This document shows positions 38,546 through 48,758 of a stretch of 64,000 bases of DNA, piece after piece (within the stretch, counting starts at the first letter, position 1; each line of letters opens with the position of its first letter). Made by a program: the position numbers and the translations under genes. This stretch comes from Bacteroidota bacterium (GTDB taxonomy: Bacteria > Bacteroidota > Ignavibacteria > Kapaibacteriales > UBA2268): the NCBI GenBank assembly GCA_021780815.1, contig JAJXYC010000015.1:124001-188000 (forward strand). The letters are read 5' to 3'. The notes beneath the pieces are model-generated. The model saw only the letters and a list, made by a program, of their open reading frames with translations, made no database searches and was not told where the DNA came from.

Positions 38546-39829
38546 ATGAAAAAATCAATTATACTTCTTATATTCACAGTATTTTTGTTCGGATATAGCG
38601 GACAAGCAAAAGCAGAGGACGGAGTTATTTCACTTGATTCACTTATCGTTTGGCAACAGCCTATTCCCTGTGAGGGAGTGGCATTAACCCCAGATGGAAA
38701 ATATTTTGTTCCTTATGGTCGAGGTATTCAAGATAAAATCTCATTCTATAATATCACATACGGAAGTTTAGACCACGAAATTGAAATACCTCCATACATT
38801 GGGTACACATCAGACCAAATCAATTTCATAACGTTTTCAAATGATGGGAAATTCTTTGTTACTGATATTACTTATACAGAAACATCCACTAAAGTTGAAA
38901 TTTTTGAGCAACATTTTATAAAAAAATAAGAACAATTGTAAGTGATAAAATATTTTTTAATGGTAGTGATTATGCTTCCGTTTTATCAATATCGCCAGAT
39001 TCGAAAAATATTGCCGTAACGATGGATTGGAAAGGAATAATTGTTTATGATTCAGAAACTGGCGAAGAGGTTAAAAATTATCCTGCAGATAATGGATTAA
39101 TTGATACAAATCCAGCCTTATATGTTGAATATTCAAAAGGTGGGAATTATTTAACTTATAATTGTTGGATGAATTATTCAAAGTTGATTAATTTAAAAAC
39201 CGATTCAATAGAAATTGAAACTGAAAATTACTGTTATTTTTCAACAATATCGCCTGATGAAACAAAATATGCAACAAATAGAGTTGAAGGAGTTGAAATA
39301 TTTGATATAAATTCAAAACAAAAACTGTGGGGGATTGACCATGATTACTACGACATTCTTTTATTTTTACCGAAAAGTAATTATCTATGCATAGGAAAGT
39401 CATTTCATAATTTTTTAATATATCAAGTAAAGTCGAATAAATTAATAGCCCAGACAAATTTTGGCTTAAAGGATGCGGTATTTACAAACGATGGAAATTA
39501 CTTATTAATAACAAATGGGGCAAAAGTAACACTTTATAATATAAGTAATGTAACATCGGTTAATGATGGTGAATCATCGGATTTAAGAACAAATATAATA
39601 CAAAACATATTCCAAATCCCACAACGGATTATATCACCTTCAATTCTCCCTTTCTAATGGGGCAAGTAGGAATTTCCATTGAAATCTTTGATGTATACGG
39701 GTATCGTGTAAAAGCAGAAGAAATTTATCCGACAGATCAAAGTCATCGGATAAATATAAGCACACTTTCCACGGGAATTTATTTTCTGAAAATTGGAAAT
39801 GAAAAGCCAATAAAATTTGTAAAAATATA
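38546..39829 (+). pseudogene. Frameshifted secreted beta-propeller protein with T9SS sorting domain
   Basis: Three frames read as one protein. Frame A (38546-38929) has a signal peptide (ends AKAE) and WD40-like blades (GVALTPDGKYFVPYG), and stops right after a run of seven A (38920-38926). Frame B continues the blades (SVLSISPDSKNIAVTMDWKG ...) with no RBS of its own and stops at 39657. Frame C, joining near 39613, encodes IPNPTTDYITF ... GIYFLKIGNEKPIKFVKI, a complete T9SS sorting domain, and ends at 39829. One extra A in the A-run and one extra C near 39613 restore a single ORF of about 427 codons. A decayed gene or homopolymer sequencing errors are both possible; A-AAA-AAA before the stop is also a classical -1 slippery site. 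Confidence 0.75.
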
Positions 39830-39859
39830 GATTCTTCGTTGCGTTGAGGATAACAATAA

Positions 39860-39894
39860 ATAAAAAAAGACTGTCTTGTGGGACAGCCTTTTTA
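39860..39894. terminator. Bidirectional terminator between the propeller pseudogene and sdhB
   Basis: AAAAAGACTGTC pairs with GGACAGCCTTTTT around a short TTGTG loop with one mismatch (39863-39893). T-runs occur in both reading directions, fitting the convergent ends of the two genes. Confidence 0.8.
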
Positions 39895-39914
39895 AAATAA
39901 ATAAAGACACAATG

Positions 39915-40670
39915 CTAAACTTTTGTTCCTTCTTTTACAACAGCAACAAAATAATCACGGTTCATTTTAGCAATAAAACGAACGGAAATATTTTTAGGAC
40001 AAGCGGCTTCGCATTCGTAATAATTGGAACAACCACCAAATCCTTCTTTTTCCATTTGGTTAATCATAGCCCGCACTCTTTTATTTTTTTCAGGTTGTCC
40101 TTGTGGCAACAAGTTCAATTGACTTGATTTAGCGGCAACAAAAAGCATAGCCGAACCATTAGGACAAGCAGCAGCACAAGCTCCACATCCAATACAAGCA
40201 GCGGCATCCATTGCTAAATCAGCAATGTTTTTGGCAATCGGTATAGCGTTAGCATCAGGTGCCGAACCAACATTTGCAGAAATAAATCCACCAGATTGTT
40301 GAATTCTATCATAAGCTGAGCGGTCAACCATTAAGTCTTTGACAATTGAAAAAGCTTTCGAGCGGAATGGTTCAACAAAAATATCGTCTCCATCTTTGAA
40401 TTTACGCATATGAAGTTGGCAAGTTGTTGTTCCTGATTCTGGACCATGTGGTTTACCATTAATTACTAAACCGCAAGAGCCACAAATACCTTCTCGGCAA
40501 TCATGTTCGAACACAACTGGTTCTTCACCTTTTAAAATTAAATCTTCATTTAATATATCAAGCATCTCGAGAAATGACATATCTGAACTGACATTATCGA
40601 GATTATAATCGACCATTTTCCCTTTATCATTGGGTCCATTTTGTCTCCATATATGCAATTTTACTTTCAT
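39915..40670 (-). CDS. sdhB: Succinate dehydrogenase iron-sulfur subunit
   Basis: 251 aa. The [2Fe-2S] ligands are in [10 protein letters not shown] with a later TTTCQLH. The [4Fe-4S] motif is [12 protein letters not shown]. The [3Fe-4S] cluster uses [17 protein letters not shown] with the neighbouring Cys. This order defines SdhB/FrdB. It passes electrons from the flavin of SdhA to the quinone site in SdhC. Its ATG overlaps the sdhA stop by one base (TAATG), so translation is coupled. Sequence alone cannot tell succinate oxidation from fumarate reduction, but gene order and the b558-type SdhC favour a succinate:menaquinone enzyme. Confidence 0.96.
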   Translation of the reverse strand: MKVKLHIWRQNGPNDKGKMVDYNLDNVSSDMSFLEMLDILNEDLILKGEEPVVFEHDCREGICGSCGLVINGKPHGPESGTTTCQLHMRKFKDGDDIFVEPFRSKAFSIVKDLMVDRSAYDRIQQSGGFISANVGSAPDANAIPIAKNIADLAMDAAACIGCGACAAACPNGSAMLFVAAKSSQLNLLPQGQPEKNKRVRAMINQMEKEGFGGCSNYYECEAACPKNISVRFIAKMNRDYFVAVVKEGTKV

Positions 40671-42583
40671 TATTTGTAACTCCTTTCTGCTAAATGGATA
40701 AACTCAAAATTCAATTCTTCTTTGTGCATATCAGGTCTCTCTCCGATACCTTTATATTCCCAAGCCGAAACAAAAGAAAAATCAGCATCGTTACGTTTAG
40801 CTTCCCCTTCTTCGGTTTGGTGTTCTTCACGGAAATGTGCCCCACAAGATTCATCTCTTTCGAGAGCATCATAAGCAAGCAGCTCCGCAAATTCCATAAA
40901 ATCAGCAACTCGATTTGCTTTTTCAATAACTGGATTTATATTACTTGCTGTTCCAACAATTTTTAAATTTTGCCAAAATTCTTCACGAAGTTCACGAATT
41001 TTTTCAATTGCAAGTTTCAAACCTTGTTCGTTTCGTGCCATTCCAACATGATCCCACATTATCTTTCCTAATCTACGATGGAAATGTGTTGGTGTTTCTT
41101 TTCCATTTATTGCGATTAATTTGTTAATTCTTTCGTTTGCCTCAACTTCTGATTTTTTAAATTCTGGGTGGTCAGTTGAAATTGTTTGGGGTTTACCTTT
41201 TCCGAAGTAAGAGTTAATTGTATTAGGAAGAACAAAATAACCATCAGAAAGACCTTGCATCAATGCACTAGCACCTAAACGATTTGCGCCGTGGTCTGAG
41301 AAGTTTGCTTCACCAAGTACAAATAATCCTTCGATATTACTCATTAAATTATAATCAACCCAAAGCCCGCCCATCGTATAATGTAAAGCAGGATAAATCA
41401 TCATCGGATTATTATATGGGTCAACACCTGTAATTCTTTCATACATTTCGAATAAATTGCCATATCTGTCTGCAATTACTTGTTGTCCGAGCCTTTGAAT
41501 AGCATCAGAAAAGTCTAAATAAACAGCATTACCAGTGGCATTTACACCTCTACCTTCATCGCAAACTCTTTTTGCCGCACGAGAAGAAATATCTCTCGGA
41601 GCAAGATTGCCATAAGAAGGATACATCCTTTCAAGATAATAATCACGTTCAGATTCAGGGATATCATTAGGATTTCGTTTGTCGTTAGTTGCTTTTGGTA
41701 CCCAAATACGTCCATCGTTTCGTAATGATTCGCTCATCAAAGTCAATTTACTTTGGTGTTCACCAGAAACAGGTATGCAAGTTGGGTGAATTTGAGTGAA
41801 GCAAGGATTTGCAAAAAAAGCACCTTTTTTATAAGCACGATAAGTTGCTGTTACATTGCAGTGTTGAGCATTAGTAGAAAGGAAATAAGTATTAGCATAC
41901 CCACCAGTAGCGAGTACAACAGCATCACCATAATGAGATTCCATCTTACCAGTAAGTAAATCACGTACAACCACACCAACAGCACGTCCATCAACAATAA
42001 CAACATCTAACATTTCTTTGCGGTTGTGCATAGTTACTTTGCCAAGAGAAATTTGGCGATTTAAAGCAGAATAAACACCAAGCAAAAGTTGTTGTCCTGT
42101 TTGTCCACGAGCATAAAAAGTTCTGGAAACTAAAGCACCACCAAAAGAGCGGTTAGCAAGATAACCACCATATTCACGTGCAAAAGGCACACCTTGTGAA
42201 ACACTTTGATCAATAATATTTGCACTTACTTCTGCTAATCTATAAACATTAGATTCACGAGAGCGAAAATCACCACCTTTAACAGTATCATAAAATAATC
42301 TCCAAACACTGTCGGCATCATTTTGATAATTTTTAGCGGCATTGATTCCACCTTGTGCTGCAATTGAGTGAGCCCGTCTTGGTGAATCGTGATAAGTAAA
42401 GGCATGGACGTTATACCCTAATTCAGCCAAAGTTGCGGCAGCAGCACCACCAGCAAGACCAGTACCTATTACTATTACTTTAAATTTACGCTTATTTGCG
42501 GGATTAACAGGTTTTAAATCTGCTATATATTTTGACCATCTTTTTTCTATTGGTCCGCTTGGGACTTTCCCATCTAATTTCAT
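40670..42583 (-). CDS. sdhA: Succinate dehydrogenase flavoprotein subunit
   Basis: 637 aa. The FAD-binding Rossmann motif [21 protein letters not shown] lies near residue 34; the covalent-flavin region [18 protein letters not shown] follows. The active-site block [11 protein letters not shown] and the C-terminal capping part ([38 protein letters not shown]) are typical of the B-type SdhA of Bacteroidota. It oxidises succinate to fumarate at the cytoplasmic face. Its ATG overlaps the sdhC stop as ATGA, and its stop overlaps sdhB. Confidence 0.97.
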   Translation of the reverse strand: MKLDGKVPSGPIEKRWSKYIADLKPVNPANKRKFKVIVIGTGLAGGAAAATLAELGYNVHAFTYHDSPRRAHSIAAQGGINAAKNYQNDADSVWRLFYDTVKGGDFRSRESNVYRLAEVSANIIDQSVSQGVPFAREYGGYLANRSFGGALVSRTFYARGQTGQQLLLGVYSALNRQISLGKVTMHNRKEMLDVVIVDGRAVGVVVRDLLTGKMESHYGDAVVLATGGYANTYFLSTNAQHCNVTATYRAYKKGAFFANPCFTQIHPTCIPVSGEHQSKLTLMSESLRNDGRIWVPKATNDKRNPNDIPESERDYYLERMYPSYGNLAPRDISSRAAKRVCDEGRGVNATGNAVYLDFSDAIQRLGQQVIADRYGNLFEMYERITGVDPYNNPMMIYPALHYTMGGLWVDYNLMSNIEGLFVLGEANFSDHGANRLGASALMQGLSDGYFVLPNTINSYFGKGKPQTISTDHPEFKKSEVEANERINKLIAINGKETPTHFHRRLGKIMWDHVGMARNEQGLKLAIEKIRELREEFWQNLKIVGTASNINPVIEKANRVADFMEFAELLAYDALERDESCGAHFREEHQTEEGEAKRNDADFSFVSAWEYKGIGERPDMHKEELNFEFIHLAERSYK

Positions 42584-43359
42584 ACGTTACTCCCTATTAT
42601 TCCTAATAAAATAGATAGTGGTACTATTAAAAAGGCAATTGCAATAAAGTAGCCATAAGCTACACTTAATTTTTCAATCCAAGTGAAATATTTCGGACTG
42701 TTCCAACCAAGCGTTTGGAAGAAACTTTGGACAGCATGGGATATATGAAACCCAAGTAAAATTACGGCTACAATGTAAAATATTGAAATATAAGGATTTT
42801 TAAATCCTAATACAACCATTTTATAAACGTCGTGGCGTTCATATAAAATTTTGTTTACTCCAATGTTAGCATCGTTATCATTATCTTGTGAAGATAATGA
42901 TGTGGCATTTGCGTTGTATTCAACTGAATAAGCATTTTGCGTATAAATTTCTTTATACTTATAATTTTCAGGTTGAATACTTCCTACTGTAAAATGAAGC
43001 AAGTGATAGATTACGAAAGCTGCAATCATCAATCCTGTCCAAATCATTGTGCGAGAGTTTAGCTTTGCTTTTATGTACCTTTTTACAACATATTTGTCTG
43101 GGCGAGCATTATAGTTATATAATTTCAAATAAATTGAAGTTATTATGTGTAATAATGCGGCAACGAGTAAACCAATTCTTTCTATCCAAAGAAATTCGCC
43201 TAAACCTTGCAAAAATGCTGCATATTTATTCAAAGCTTCTTTGCCCAAAAATATTTGCAAATTTCCTAATGCATGACCAGTTATGAATAATATTAAAATT
43301 ATTCCTGTTATCGCCATAACAAATTTGCTGATTACTACGTGGTTAAGATATTTGAACAT
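42580..43359 (-). CDS. sdhC: Succinate dehydrogenase cytochrome b558 subunit
   Basis: 259 aa, one large membrane subunit with five predicted helices, as in the B-type (b558 family) enzymes rather than separate SdhC and SdhD. Candidate haem ligands are the His residues in [32 protein letters not shown] and [17 protein letters not shown]. It anchors SdhAB and carries two haems b and the quinone site. First gene of sdhC-sdhA-sdhB. The upstream 229 bp is nearly all A/T and I cannot point to a secure promoter. Confidence 0.93.
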   Translation of the reverse strand: MFKYLNHVVISKFVMAITGIILILFITGHALGNLQIFLGKEALNKYAAFLQGLGEFLWIERIGLLVAALLHIITSIYLKLYNYNARPDKYVVKRYIKAKLNSRTMIWTGLMIAAFVIYHLLHFTVGSIQPENYKYKEIYTQNAYSVEYNANATSLSSQDNDNDANIGVNKILYERHDVYKMVVLGFKNPYISIFYIVAVILLGFHISHAVQSFFQTLGWNSPKYFTWIEKLSVAYGYFIAIAFLIVPLSILLGIIGSNV

Positions 43360-43542
43360 AAATCTACTTTTTAATTTATCAACAAAATAATTTATTTTTT
43401 ATATTTTAAAAATAAACATTACAATTTTGCAATTTCTATAAATATAAAATTACAAAAAAATCTCAATAATTATTCATTGTTGTGCATTAAAATAATTTAG
43501 GTTGCACTAATTTATGAAATTTATGAAAGAAAACAAAAAGGG

Positions 43543-43581
43543 AAAAATGTGTTGTTATTTAAATATCAGTGAAAATAACAA
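43543..43581 (-). terminator. Weak terminator-like hairpin after the PorE-like gene
   Basis: TTGTTATTT (43552-43560) and AAATAACAA (43573-43581) are exact reverse complements with a 12-nt loop. On the minus strand a T-rich stretch follows after three bases. The stem is A/T-only, so strength is doubtful. Confidence 0.35.
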
Positions 43582-43588
43582 TTATGAT

Positions 43589-45331
43589 TTATTCTTTTAA
43601 TCCAACTTCAATTTTTACTCTTCTTTTAAAAATATTTTCTTGATCTTCATTTAAAACACCGCCAGAATTAATTTTCCATAATAATCTTTGAGAATATTCA
43701 GGATGTTCTTTTAAAAACGGGATTAACTTTTCTTGAAGATATTTCGCCGTATAAAATGCTCTAAGTAGTGAAAGTAAATCATTATTCATTGCATCATCTT
43801 TTTTTATTGAATATGGAAGTAATTTGTCGTTTAAATCTTCGCCCATATATTTTGCAACATTTGAAAAACCTCTTTCATCAGAAAAACCTGTAATATTTAA
43901 AGTAATTTTGGGTGGTTGTTTTAAAGCACAATCGTCATATTTATTCGACAATAATTCTTTGATTTTATCAATAACTTCGTTCATAGCATCTTGAACATCA
44001 ATAGAATAACTATCGTACTCTTCGGTTGGATATTGAATATATTTTGTTGCTGGCTCATTTCCAAGCAAATTCATTTGGAATAAATTTCTTAGATCGTTCA
44101 AATTTTCAGGAACATTAGGTTTATAATAACCTGTAACAAAAAAAGGGATTTTGTAATTTTCAAATTTAAAGGAATTATATTCGTGAGGTAATTCAATAGG
44201 CAAAACTATCTTTTCTACTGACGTATCGTTGCAACTTGTTACTATTTTTTGTTCTGGAATAAACAGTGGCAAACAGTTATTTGTGTATTCAAGAAAATAG
44301 ATATTATCGCTACTTAAATTAAATTCAAAAAGTCCATCTTCATTGACTTTGGTTGAAGATAAAATCTGATGGTTTTCATTATACAAATTAGCAGTTCCTG
44401 CTGGCGAATATTCATTAGATTTATCATAAATTTTACCACTTAAAATAATATCACCGCAAATTTGGAAAGAATATAAATCTCTGGCACCACAACCATCTTT
44501 GCGATTTGAAGCTAAATAAATAAATCCCTTGTAAATAGCAGGACCTGTTTCATCGAATTCAGTATTAATTGGAAATGGTAGTTTAGTAACGTTGCCCCAA
44601 GTGAAATTTCCTTTGTAAGTTGCTTTAAAAATATCATATCCACCAGTACTGTTATGTCCCTTTGAGGCAAAATACAAATTATTGTTTTTATCCAAAAAAG
44701 CAGAAATCTCATTTTCGGGAGTATTGATTTCGTTCCCTAAATTTTTTGGGGTACTCCATTTTCCCAAAGAATTCCGATAAGAATAATATAAGTCAATTCC
44801 ACCAACTCCATTTGGTCTATCAGAGGAAAAAATTAAAATATTGCCATCAGAAGAAATAAAGGGATACGATTCATAATATTGAGAGTTAATTTCTCTTATT
44901 GGTTCAGGTTCAGTCCATTTTCCTTTAATTTTTTTTGAAATAAAAATATCTCTATTTTTTTGTTTGCTTTTAGGAGAGACTCCCGCACAATATAATTCAG
45001 TAAGGTTTTTATTGGAATAAAAACTGATTGTACCAGCATTTTTTAGCCACTTGTGAGGCAAGTCGGTAGCTTCTACCGGTTTGGTAAAACCTGTATCTTT
45101 GATAACTGAGTAATAGATTTTTTCAGTTTTTTGGCTACCTACGGGCATCATTGTAAAATAAAGTTTCCCATCAAAAAATTGAGGAGAAAATTCATTATAC
45201 TTTGTGTTAAAGACACCATCTAAATTCCCATAAGCAGATGCTTCTTTTCCGCAAGGCTTTGGCAACGAACAAGATGCAAGAGTTAAAATAGATGATAACA
45301 ATATAATTTTTGTAAATGTGGAAAAATTCAT
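43589..45331 (-). CDS. PorE-like lipoprotein: WD40/PD40 propeller, CRD and OmpA-like domain
   Basis: 580 aa from the ATG at 45331; an upstream TTG at 45346 is unlikely. A lipobox (TLASC) ends the signal peptide. PD40 blades cover about 50-290, including SYPFISSDGNILIFSSDRPNGVGGIDLYYS. A carboxypeptidase-regulatory-like fold follows (GKIYDKSNEYSPAGTANLYN). The C-terminus has an OmpA-like module with ITGFSDERGFSNVA and final FKRRVKIEV, separated by a longer than usual insertion. This order resembles PorE of Porphyromonas gingivalis, a T9SS-associated peptidoglycan-binding lipoprotein, without its TPR part. Role in T9SS anchoring is inference but fits the many T9SS cargo genes in this window. 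Confidence 0.75.
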   Translation of the reverse strand: MNFSTFTKIILLSSILTLASCSLPKPCGKEASAYGNLDGVFNTKYNEFSPQFFDGKLYFTMMPVGSQKTEKIYYSVIKDTGFTKPVEATDLPHKWLKNAGTISFYSNKNLTELYCAGVSPKSKQKNRDIFISKKIKGKWTEPEPIREINSQYYESYPFISSDGNILIFSSDRPNGVGGIDLYYSYRNSLGKWSTPKNLGNEINTPENEISAFLDKNNNLYFASKGHNSTGGYDIFKATYKGNFTWGNVTKLPFPINTEFDETGPAIYKGFIYLASNRKDGCGARDLYSFQICGDIILSGKIYDKSNEYSPAGTANLYNENHQILSSTKVNEDGLFEFNLSSDNIYFLEYTNNCLPLFIPEQKIVTSCNDTSVEKIVLPIELPHEYNSFKFENYKIPFFVTGYYKPNVPENLNDLRNLFQMNLLGNEPATKYIQYPTEEYDSYSIDVQDAMNEVIDKIKELLSNKYDDCALKQPPKITLNITGFSDERGFSNVAKYMGEDLNDKLLPYSIKKDDAMNNDLLSLLRAFYTAKYLQEKLIPFLKEHPEYSQRLLWKINSGGVLNEDQENIFKRRVKIEVGLKE

Positions 45332-45484
45332 CTCTTTTTGCACCAATTTTCTTAATAATTTTGCTATTTGTAATTTTTCAAATTTTCTTTTAAATAATTT
45401 TTATAATTATAACAAGATAAACGTCTAAAATTATTTAGAAAGAAAACAATATGAATTATCGGCTAAAATTAAACAAATATTAGA

Positions 45485-46600
45485 ATGCGAAACACTTATA
45501 TTGAAATAAATTTAAATTTTTTGAAGAATAATCTTCAAAAAATTGCCGAAAGTATTAATGGCTCTAAAATTATGCCAATTATTAAAGCAAATGCTTATGG
45601 GCATGGTATGATTGGACTTGCTAAAAATTTAGTTCACCCAAATATTGAAATGCTTGGTATTGCTTATCCATCAGAAGGAGTTGAACTTAGAGATGCAGGC
45701 GAAACACGCAAAATTTTAATTATTATTCCACCCGAAGTTGATGAAATTGCTGAAATAATTGAAAATAAAATAGACATTACCATAGGACATCTTGAACACA
45801 TAGAAGAAATAAATAAAATTGCAAAAAGGAAAAATGCAAAAATTAAAGCTCATATTTATATTAACACGGGTATGAACCGAGATGGAATTACGCCAGAGGA
45901 ATTTCGCTTGTTTATAAACAAAATTAATAATTATGAGAACATATTATTTGAAGGCATTTGCTCACATTTAGTAGCATCAGATTCCGATGATAAATCTTTT
46001 TCAGAAAAACAGATAAGTATTTTAGATGAAACAATTAAACTTGCTGAACAAAATGGAGTATTCTTTAAATATAAACATATTGCAAATTCAGGAGCCATAG
46101 CAAGTTTGAAGAGTTCCCATTACAATTTAGTGCGTCCGGGGATTGCTTTACATGGATTAATGCCCCGTGAAGATTATGCGAAACAAATGCAATTAAAACC
46201 AACCTTGTCTCTCAAAACACACATAAAAAAAATCCAACATCTTAATACAAACGATACTGTTGGATATAGCTTTCATTACTTTGCAAAAGAAAAAACAAAA
46301 ATTGCAGTTCTTCCAATTGGTTATGGCGATGGTTTTTCTTTTAACTTGACAAATAAAGCACAATGTTTGATTAGAGGTAAAAGATTTAATATTGTTGGCT
46401 CAGTATGTATGGACCAAATATTTGTTGATATTAAAAATGAAAATATTCACGAAGGTGAACAAGTAGTATTAATTGGAAGTCAGGGGGCTGATGAAATAAC
46501 TGTTTATGAAATTGCAGAACGAACAAAAACAATACCTTATGATATTACAACTTCAATTTTAAAAAGAGTGCCAAGAATTTTTGTAGAAAATAATGTTTAA
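45485..46600 (+). CDS. alr: Alanine racemase
   Basis: 371 aa. The PLP lysine is K34 in MPIIKANAYGHG. The second catalytic base is Y261 in TVGYSFHYF. Further blocks IYINTGMNRDG, HIANSGAIASL, NLVRPGIALHGL and VGSVCMDQIFVDI complete the family pattern. It converts L- to D-alanine for peptidoglycan. The start has no strong SD. The end overlaps scpA by 8 nt, so alr, scpA and scpB form one operon linking cell-wall precursor supply to chromosome segregation only by position. Confidence 0.96.
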   Translation: MRNTYIEINLNFLKNNLQKIAESINGSKIMPIIKANAYGHGMIGLAKNLVHPNIEMLGIAYPSEGVELRDAGETRKILIIIPPEVDEIAEIIENKIDITIGHLEHIEEINKIAKRKNAKIKAHIYINTGMNRDGITPEEFRLFINKINNYENILFEGICSHLVASDSDDKSFSEKQISILDETIKLAEQNGVFFKYKHIANSGAIASLKSSHYNLVRPGIALHGLMPREDYAKQMQLKPTLSLKTHIKKIQHLNTNDTVGYSFHYFAKEKTKIAVLPIGYGDGFSFNLTNKAQCLIRGKRFNIVGSVCMDQIFVDIKNENIHEGEQVVLIGSQGADEITVYEIAERTKTIPYDITTSILKRVPRIFVENNV

Positions 46601-47321
46601 AATAAAATTAAAAGATTTTGAAGGTCCATTTGATTTACTTCTTTATTTTATTAAAAGAGATGAATTAGATATTTACAATATACCAATTTCACAAATTGCA
46701 GAGGAATTTTTAGAATATTTAAAGATGATGCAATTTTTGGATATTGAAGTTGCCAGTGAATTTATAGTAATGGCGGCAACTTTATTGCAAATTAAAGCAG
46801 AGATGATGTTAAAACAAGGAAATGAAGATGAACAAGATGATGCTCCTGAAAATGACCCCAGGACATCACTTGTAGAGCAATTAATTGAATATAAAAAGTT
46901 TAAAGAAGCATCTTCATTTTTATCTCAAAAATTAGATGATAATAAATTCCATTACTATCGTGAATTATATGATGCTGATATTTCTGAATTTGAAAAGCAA
47001 ATCGACTTTAAAAATGCTACTTTGTTCAATTTAATGAATGCTTTGCAAAAAATAATTAAAAGAAATGAAATACAAAAAATTGATTTTCATCAAGTTAATT
47101 TATTCCCTTTTACAGTTGAAGAAAAAAAAGAAGAAATACGCACTTTGCTAAAAAGAAAATCTCGCATTAATTTTATGCGATTAATTGAAAACTTTTCTAA
47201 AATTGAAATTATTATTACTTTTTTGTCAGTTTTGGAATTATCTCGTGCTAATGAAATTACACTTTTTCAAGAAAGTGAATTTTCTGATATAATTATTAAT
47301 GTAAATTTAAATTTAAATTAA
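46593..47321 (+). CDS. scpA: Segregation and condensation protein A
   Basis: 242 aa, normal ScpA length. It opens with the kleisin signature KLKDFEGPFDLLLYFIKRDELDIYNIPIS and continues with FLDIEVASEFIVMAATLLQIKAEMML. The C-terminal winged-helix part begins near RINFMRLIENFSKIEIIITFLSVLEL and would contact the SMC head. ScpA bridges SMC and ScpB in bacterial condensin. It overlaps the end of alr and lies 1 nt before scpB. Confidence 0.95.
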   Translation: MFKIKLKDFEGPFDLLLYFIKRDELDIYNIPISQIAEEFLEYLKMMQFLDIEVASEFIVMAATLLQIKAEMMLKQGNEDEQDDAPENDPRTSLVEQLIEYKKFKEASSFLSQKLDDNKFHYYRELYDADISEFEKQIDFKNATLFNLMNALQKIIKRNEIQKIDFHQVNLFPFTVEEKKEEIRTLLKRKSRINFMRLIENFSKIEIIITFLSVLELSRANEITLFQESEFSDIIINVNLNLN

Positions 47322-47322
47322 G

Positions 47323-48111
47323 ATGGAAAATAAAAAATTCACTGAATTAGAAATAGAAATAAAAAAAGCAATAATTGAATCTTTAATTTTTGCAAGCGAT
47401 GAACCAGTTTCATCTGAGACATTAATGAAAATTGTGCTATCCTCAAATGAAAACAATATAAAAGTTAAAAATGGAAATAACACCACAGAAGATTTTCCTG
47501 AATTGGTAATCAAGATGGAAATAATTCAAGAAATTGAAGAAATCATACAATTAATTAATGAAGATTTATACAAAACAAATAGACCTTATCAAATAGTAAG
47601 TTTTGCAGGTGGCTGGCAATTTATAACTCGTAAAGAATTTGGTAGATTTGTTCATATATATTATAAAAATAAATTTAACAGAAAACTTTCAAATGCCGCT
47701 TTGGAAGTTCTGGCAATTATTGCTTATAAACAACCTATTACAAAAGCAGAAATAGAACAAATTCGTGGAGTTAATTCTAATGAAGTTGTAAATTCGTTAT
47801 TAGATAAGAACTTTATACAAATTGCAGGACGCAAAAATGTTCTTGGACGTCCTTTGATGTTTGAAGTTACTATTGATTTTCTAAAAGCTTTTGGCTTAAA
47901 TTCATTAGGTGAATTACCTAAAATAACAGAATTCGAAGATACTGTTTTAAATGAACTTTCCCAAAAAGATAATGATTTTTTTACTTTTGATTTATCTACA
48001 ACTGATTTAACTCAAATAGAATCGCACATAGATGATGATAACGAGGTAGAAAATAGTAATCCAACTTTCAAAGACACATATTTTGATGCCGACAACATAA
48101 CTTTTAATTAA
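47323..48111 (+). CDS. scpB: Segregation and condensation protein B
   Basis: 262 aa. Two winged-helix domains: the first with KKAIIESLIFASDEPVSSETL, the second with LSNAALEVLAIIAYKQPITKAEIEQIRGVNSN, the ScpB hallmark, followed by GRPLMFEVTIDFLKAFGLNSLGELP. An insertion of about 25 residues rich in Asn/Thr lies in the first domain, and an acidic tail of ~60 residues follows the second. Partner of ScpA and SMC in condensin. No smc gene is in the window. Confidence 0.95.
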   Translation: MENKKFTELEIEIKKAIIESLIFASDEPVSSETLMKIVLSSNENNIKVKNGNNTTEDFPELVIKMEIIQEIEEIIQLINEDLYKTNRPYQIVSFAGGWQFITRKEFGRFVHIYYKNKFNRKLSNAALEVLAIIAYKQPITKAEIEQIRGVNSNEVVNSLLDKNFIQIAGRKNVLGRPLMFEVTIDFLKAFGLNSLGELPKITEFEDTVLNELSQKDNDFFTFDLSTTDLTQIESHIDDDNEVENSNPTFKDTYFDADNITFN

Positions 48112-48177
48112 AAACATTAATTATTATTCGTTATTTTATTTTTTTTCTTAATTTACTATAAATTTTTAGGAAAAATT

Positions 48178-48747
48178 ATGGATATGTTTTCAATAATAAT
48201 TATTGTATTAATAGTAGCTGTCATTATATTCCCATTGATGATTTATAATGCTTTAATTAGAAGGAAAAATCAAGTAGAGAATACTTTTGCGAGTTTAGAT
48301 GCTTTGCTTAAAAAGAGATACGATTTAATCCCAAATTTAATTGCAACCGTAAAAAATTATATGGAATTTGAAAAAGATACCCTGACAAAAATTACAGAAT
48401 TACGGACAAAAGCCATTTCATCAAATTTGACCACAGAAGAAAAAGTTGAATTAAACAACGAAATTACCCATGCAATCGGCAAAGTTCAGGTTGCAGTTGA
48501 AAATTATCCTGACTTAAAATCCAGTCAAAATTTTTTACAATTACAAGCCTCATTAAATGAGGTTGAAGAACAAATATCTGCCGGAAGACGTGCTTACAAT
48601 GCAATAGTTACTCAATATAACAATGCAGTTGAAATGTTCCCTTCAAATATTATGGCAAAATTGATGGGATTTAAACGACGCGGCGTGTTTACTATCAATG
48701 AACAGGAAAAACAAAATGTTGATGTCAAAAATTTATTTAAACAATAA
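48178..48747 (+). CDS. lemA: LemA family protein
   Basis: 189 aa. One N-terminal membrane helix (FSIIIIVLIVAVIIFPLMIYN) is followed by a helical domain with the family motif RKNQVENTFASLDALLKKRYDLIPNL and the late ISAGRRAYNAIVTQYNNAVEMFPSNI. SD AGGA supports the ATG at 48178. LemA proteins are widespread inner-membrane proteins of unknown function, N-terminus outside. The adjacent DUF3137 gene, 11 nt downstream, is a recurrent partner in Bacteroidota. Confidence 0.93.
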   Translation: MDMFSIIIIVLIVAVIIFPLMIYNALIRRKNQVENTFASLDALLKKRYDLIPNLIATVKNYMEFEKDTLTKITELRTKAISSNLTTEEKVELNNEITHAIGKVQVAVENYPDLKSSQNFLQLQASLNEVEEQISAGRRAYNAIVTQYNNAVEMFPSNIMAKLMGFKRRGVFTINEQEKQNVDVKNLFKQ

Positions 48748-48758
48748 GCATCACTTTT

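Noticed and set aside
38920-38929. Programmed -1 frameshift as the sole explanation for the broken propeller gene
   Set aside because: The slippery site is perfect, but a second independent frame break near 39613 has no such site, so mutation or sequencing error is more likely.
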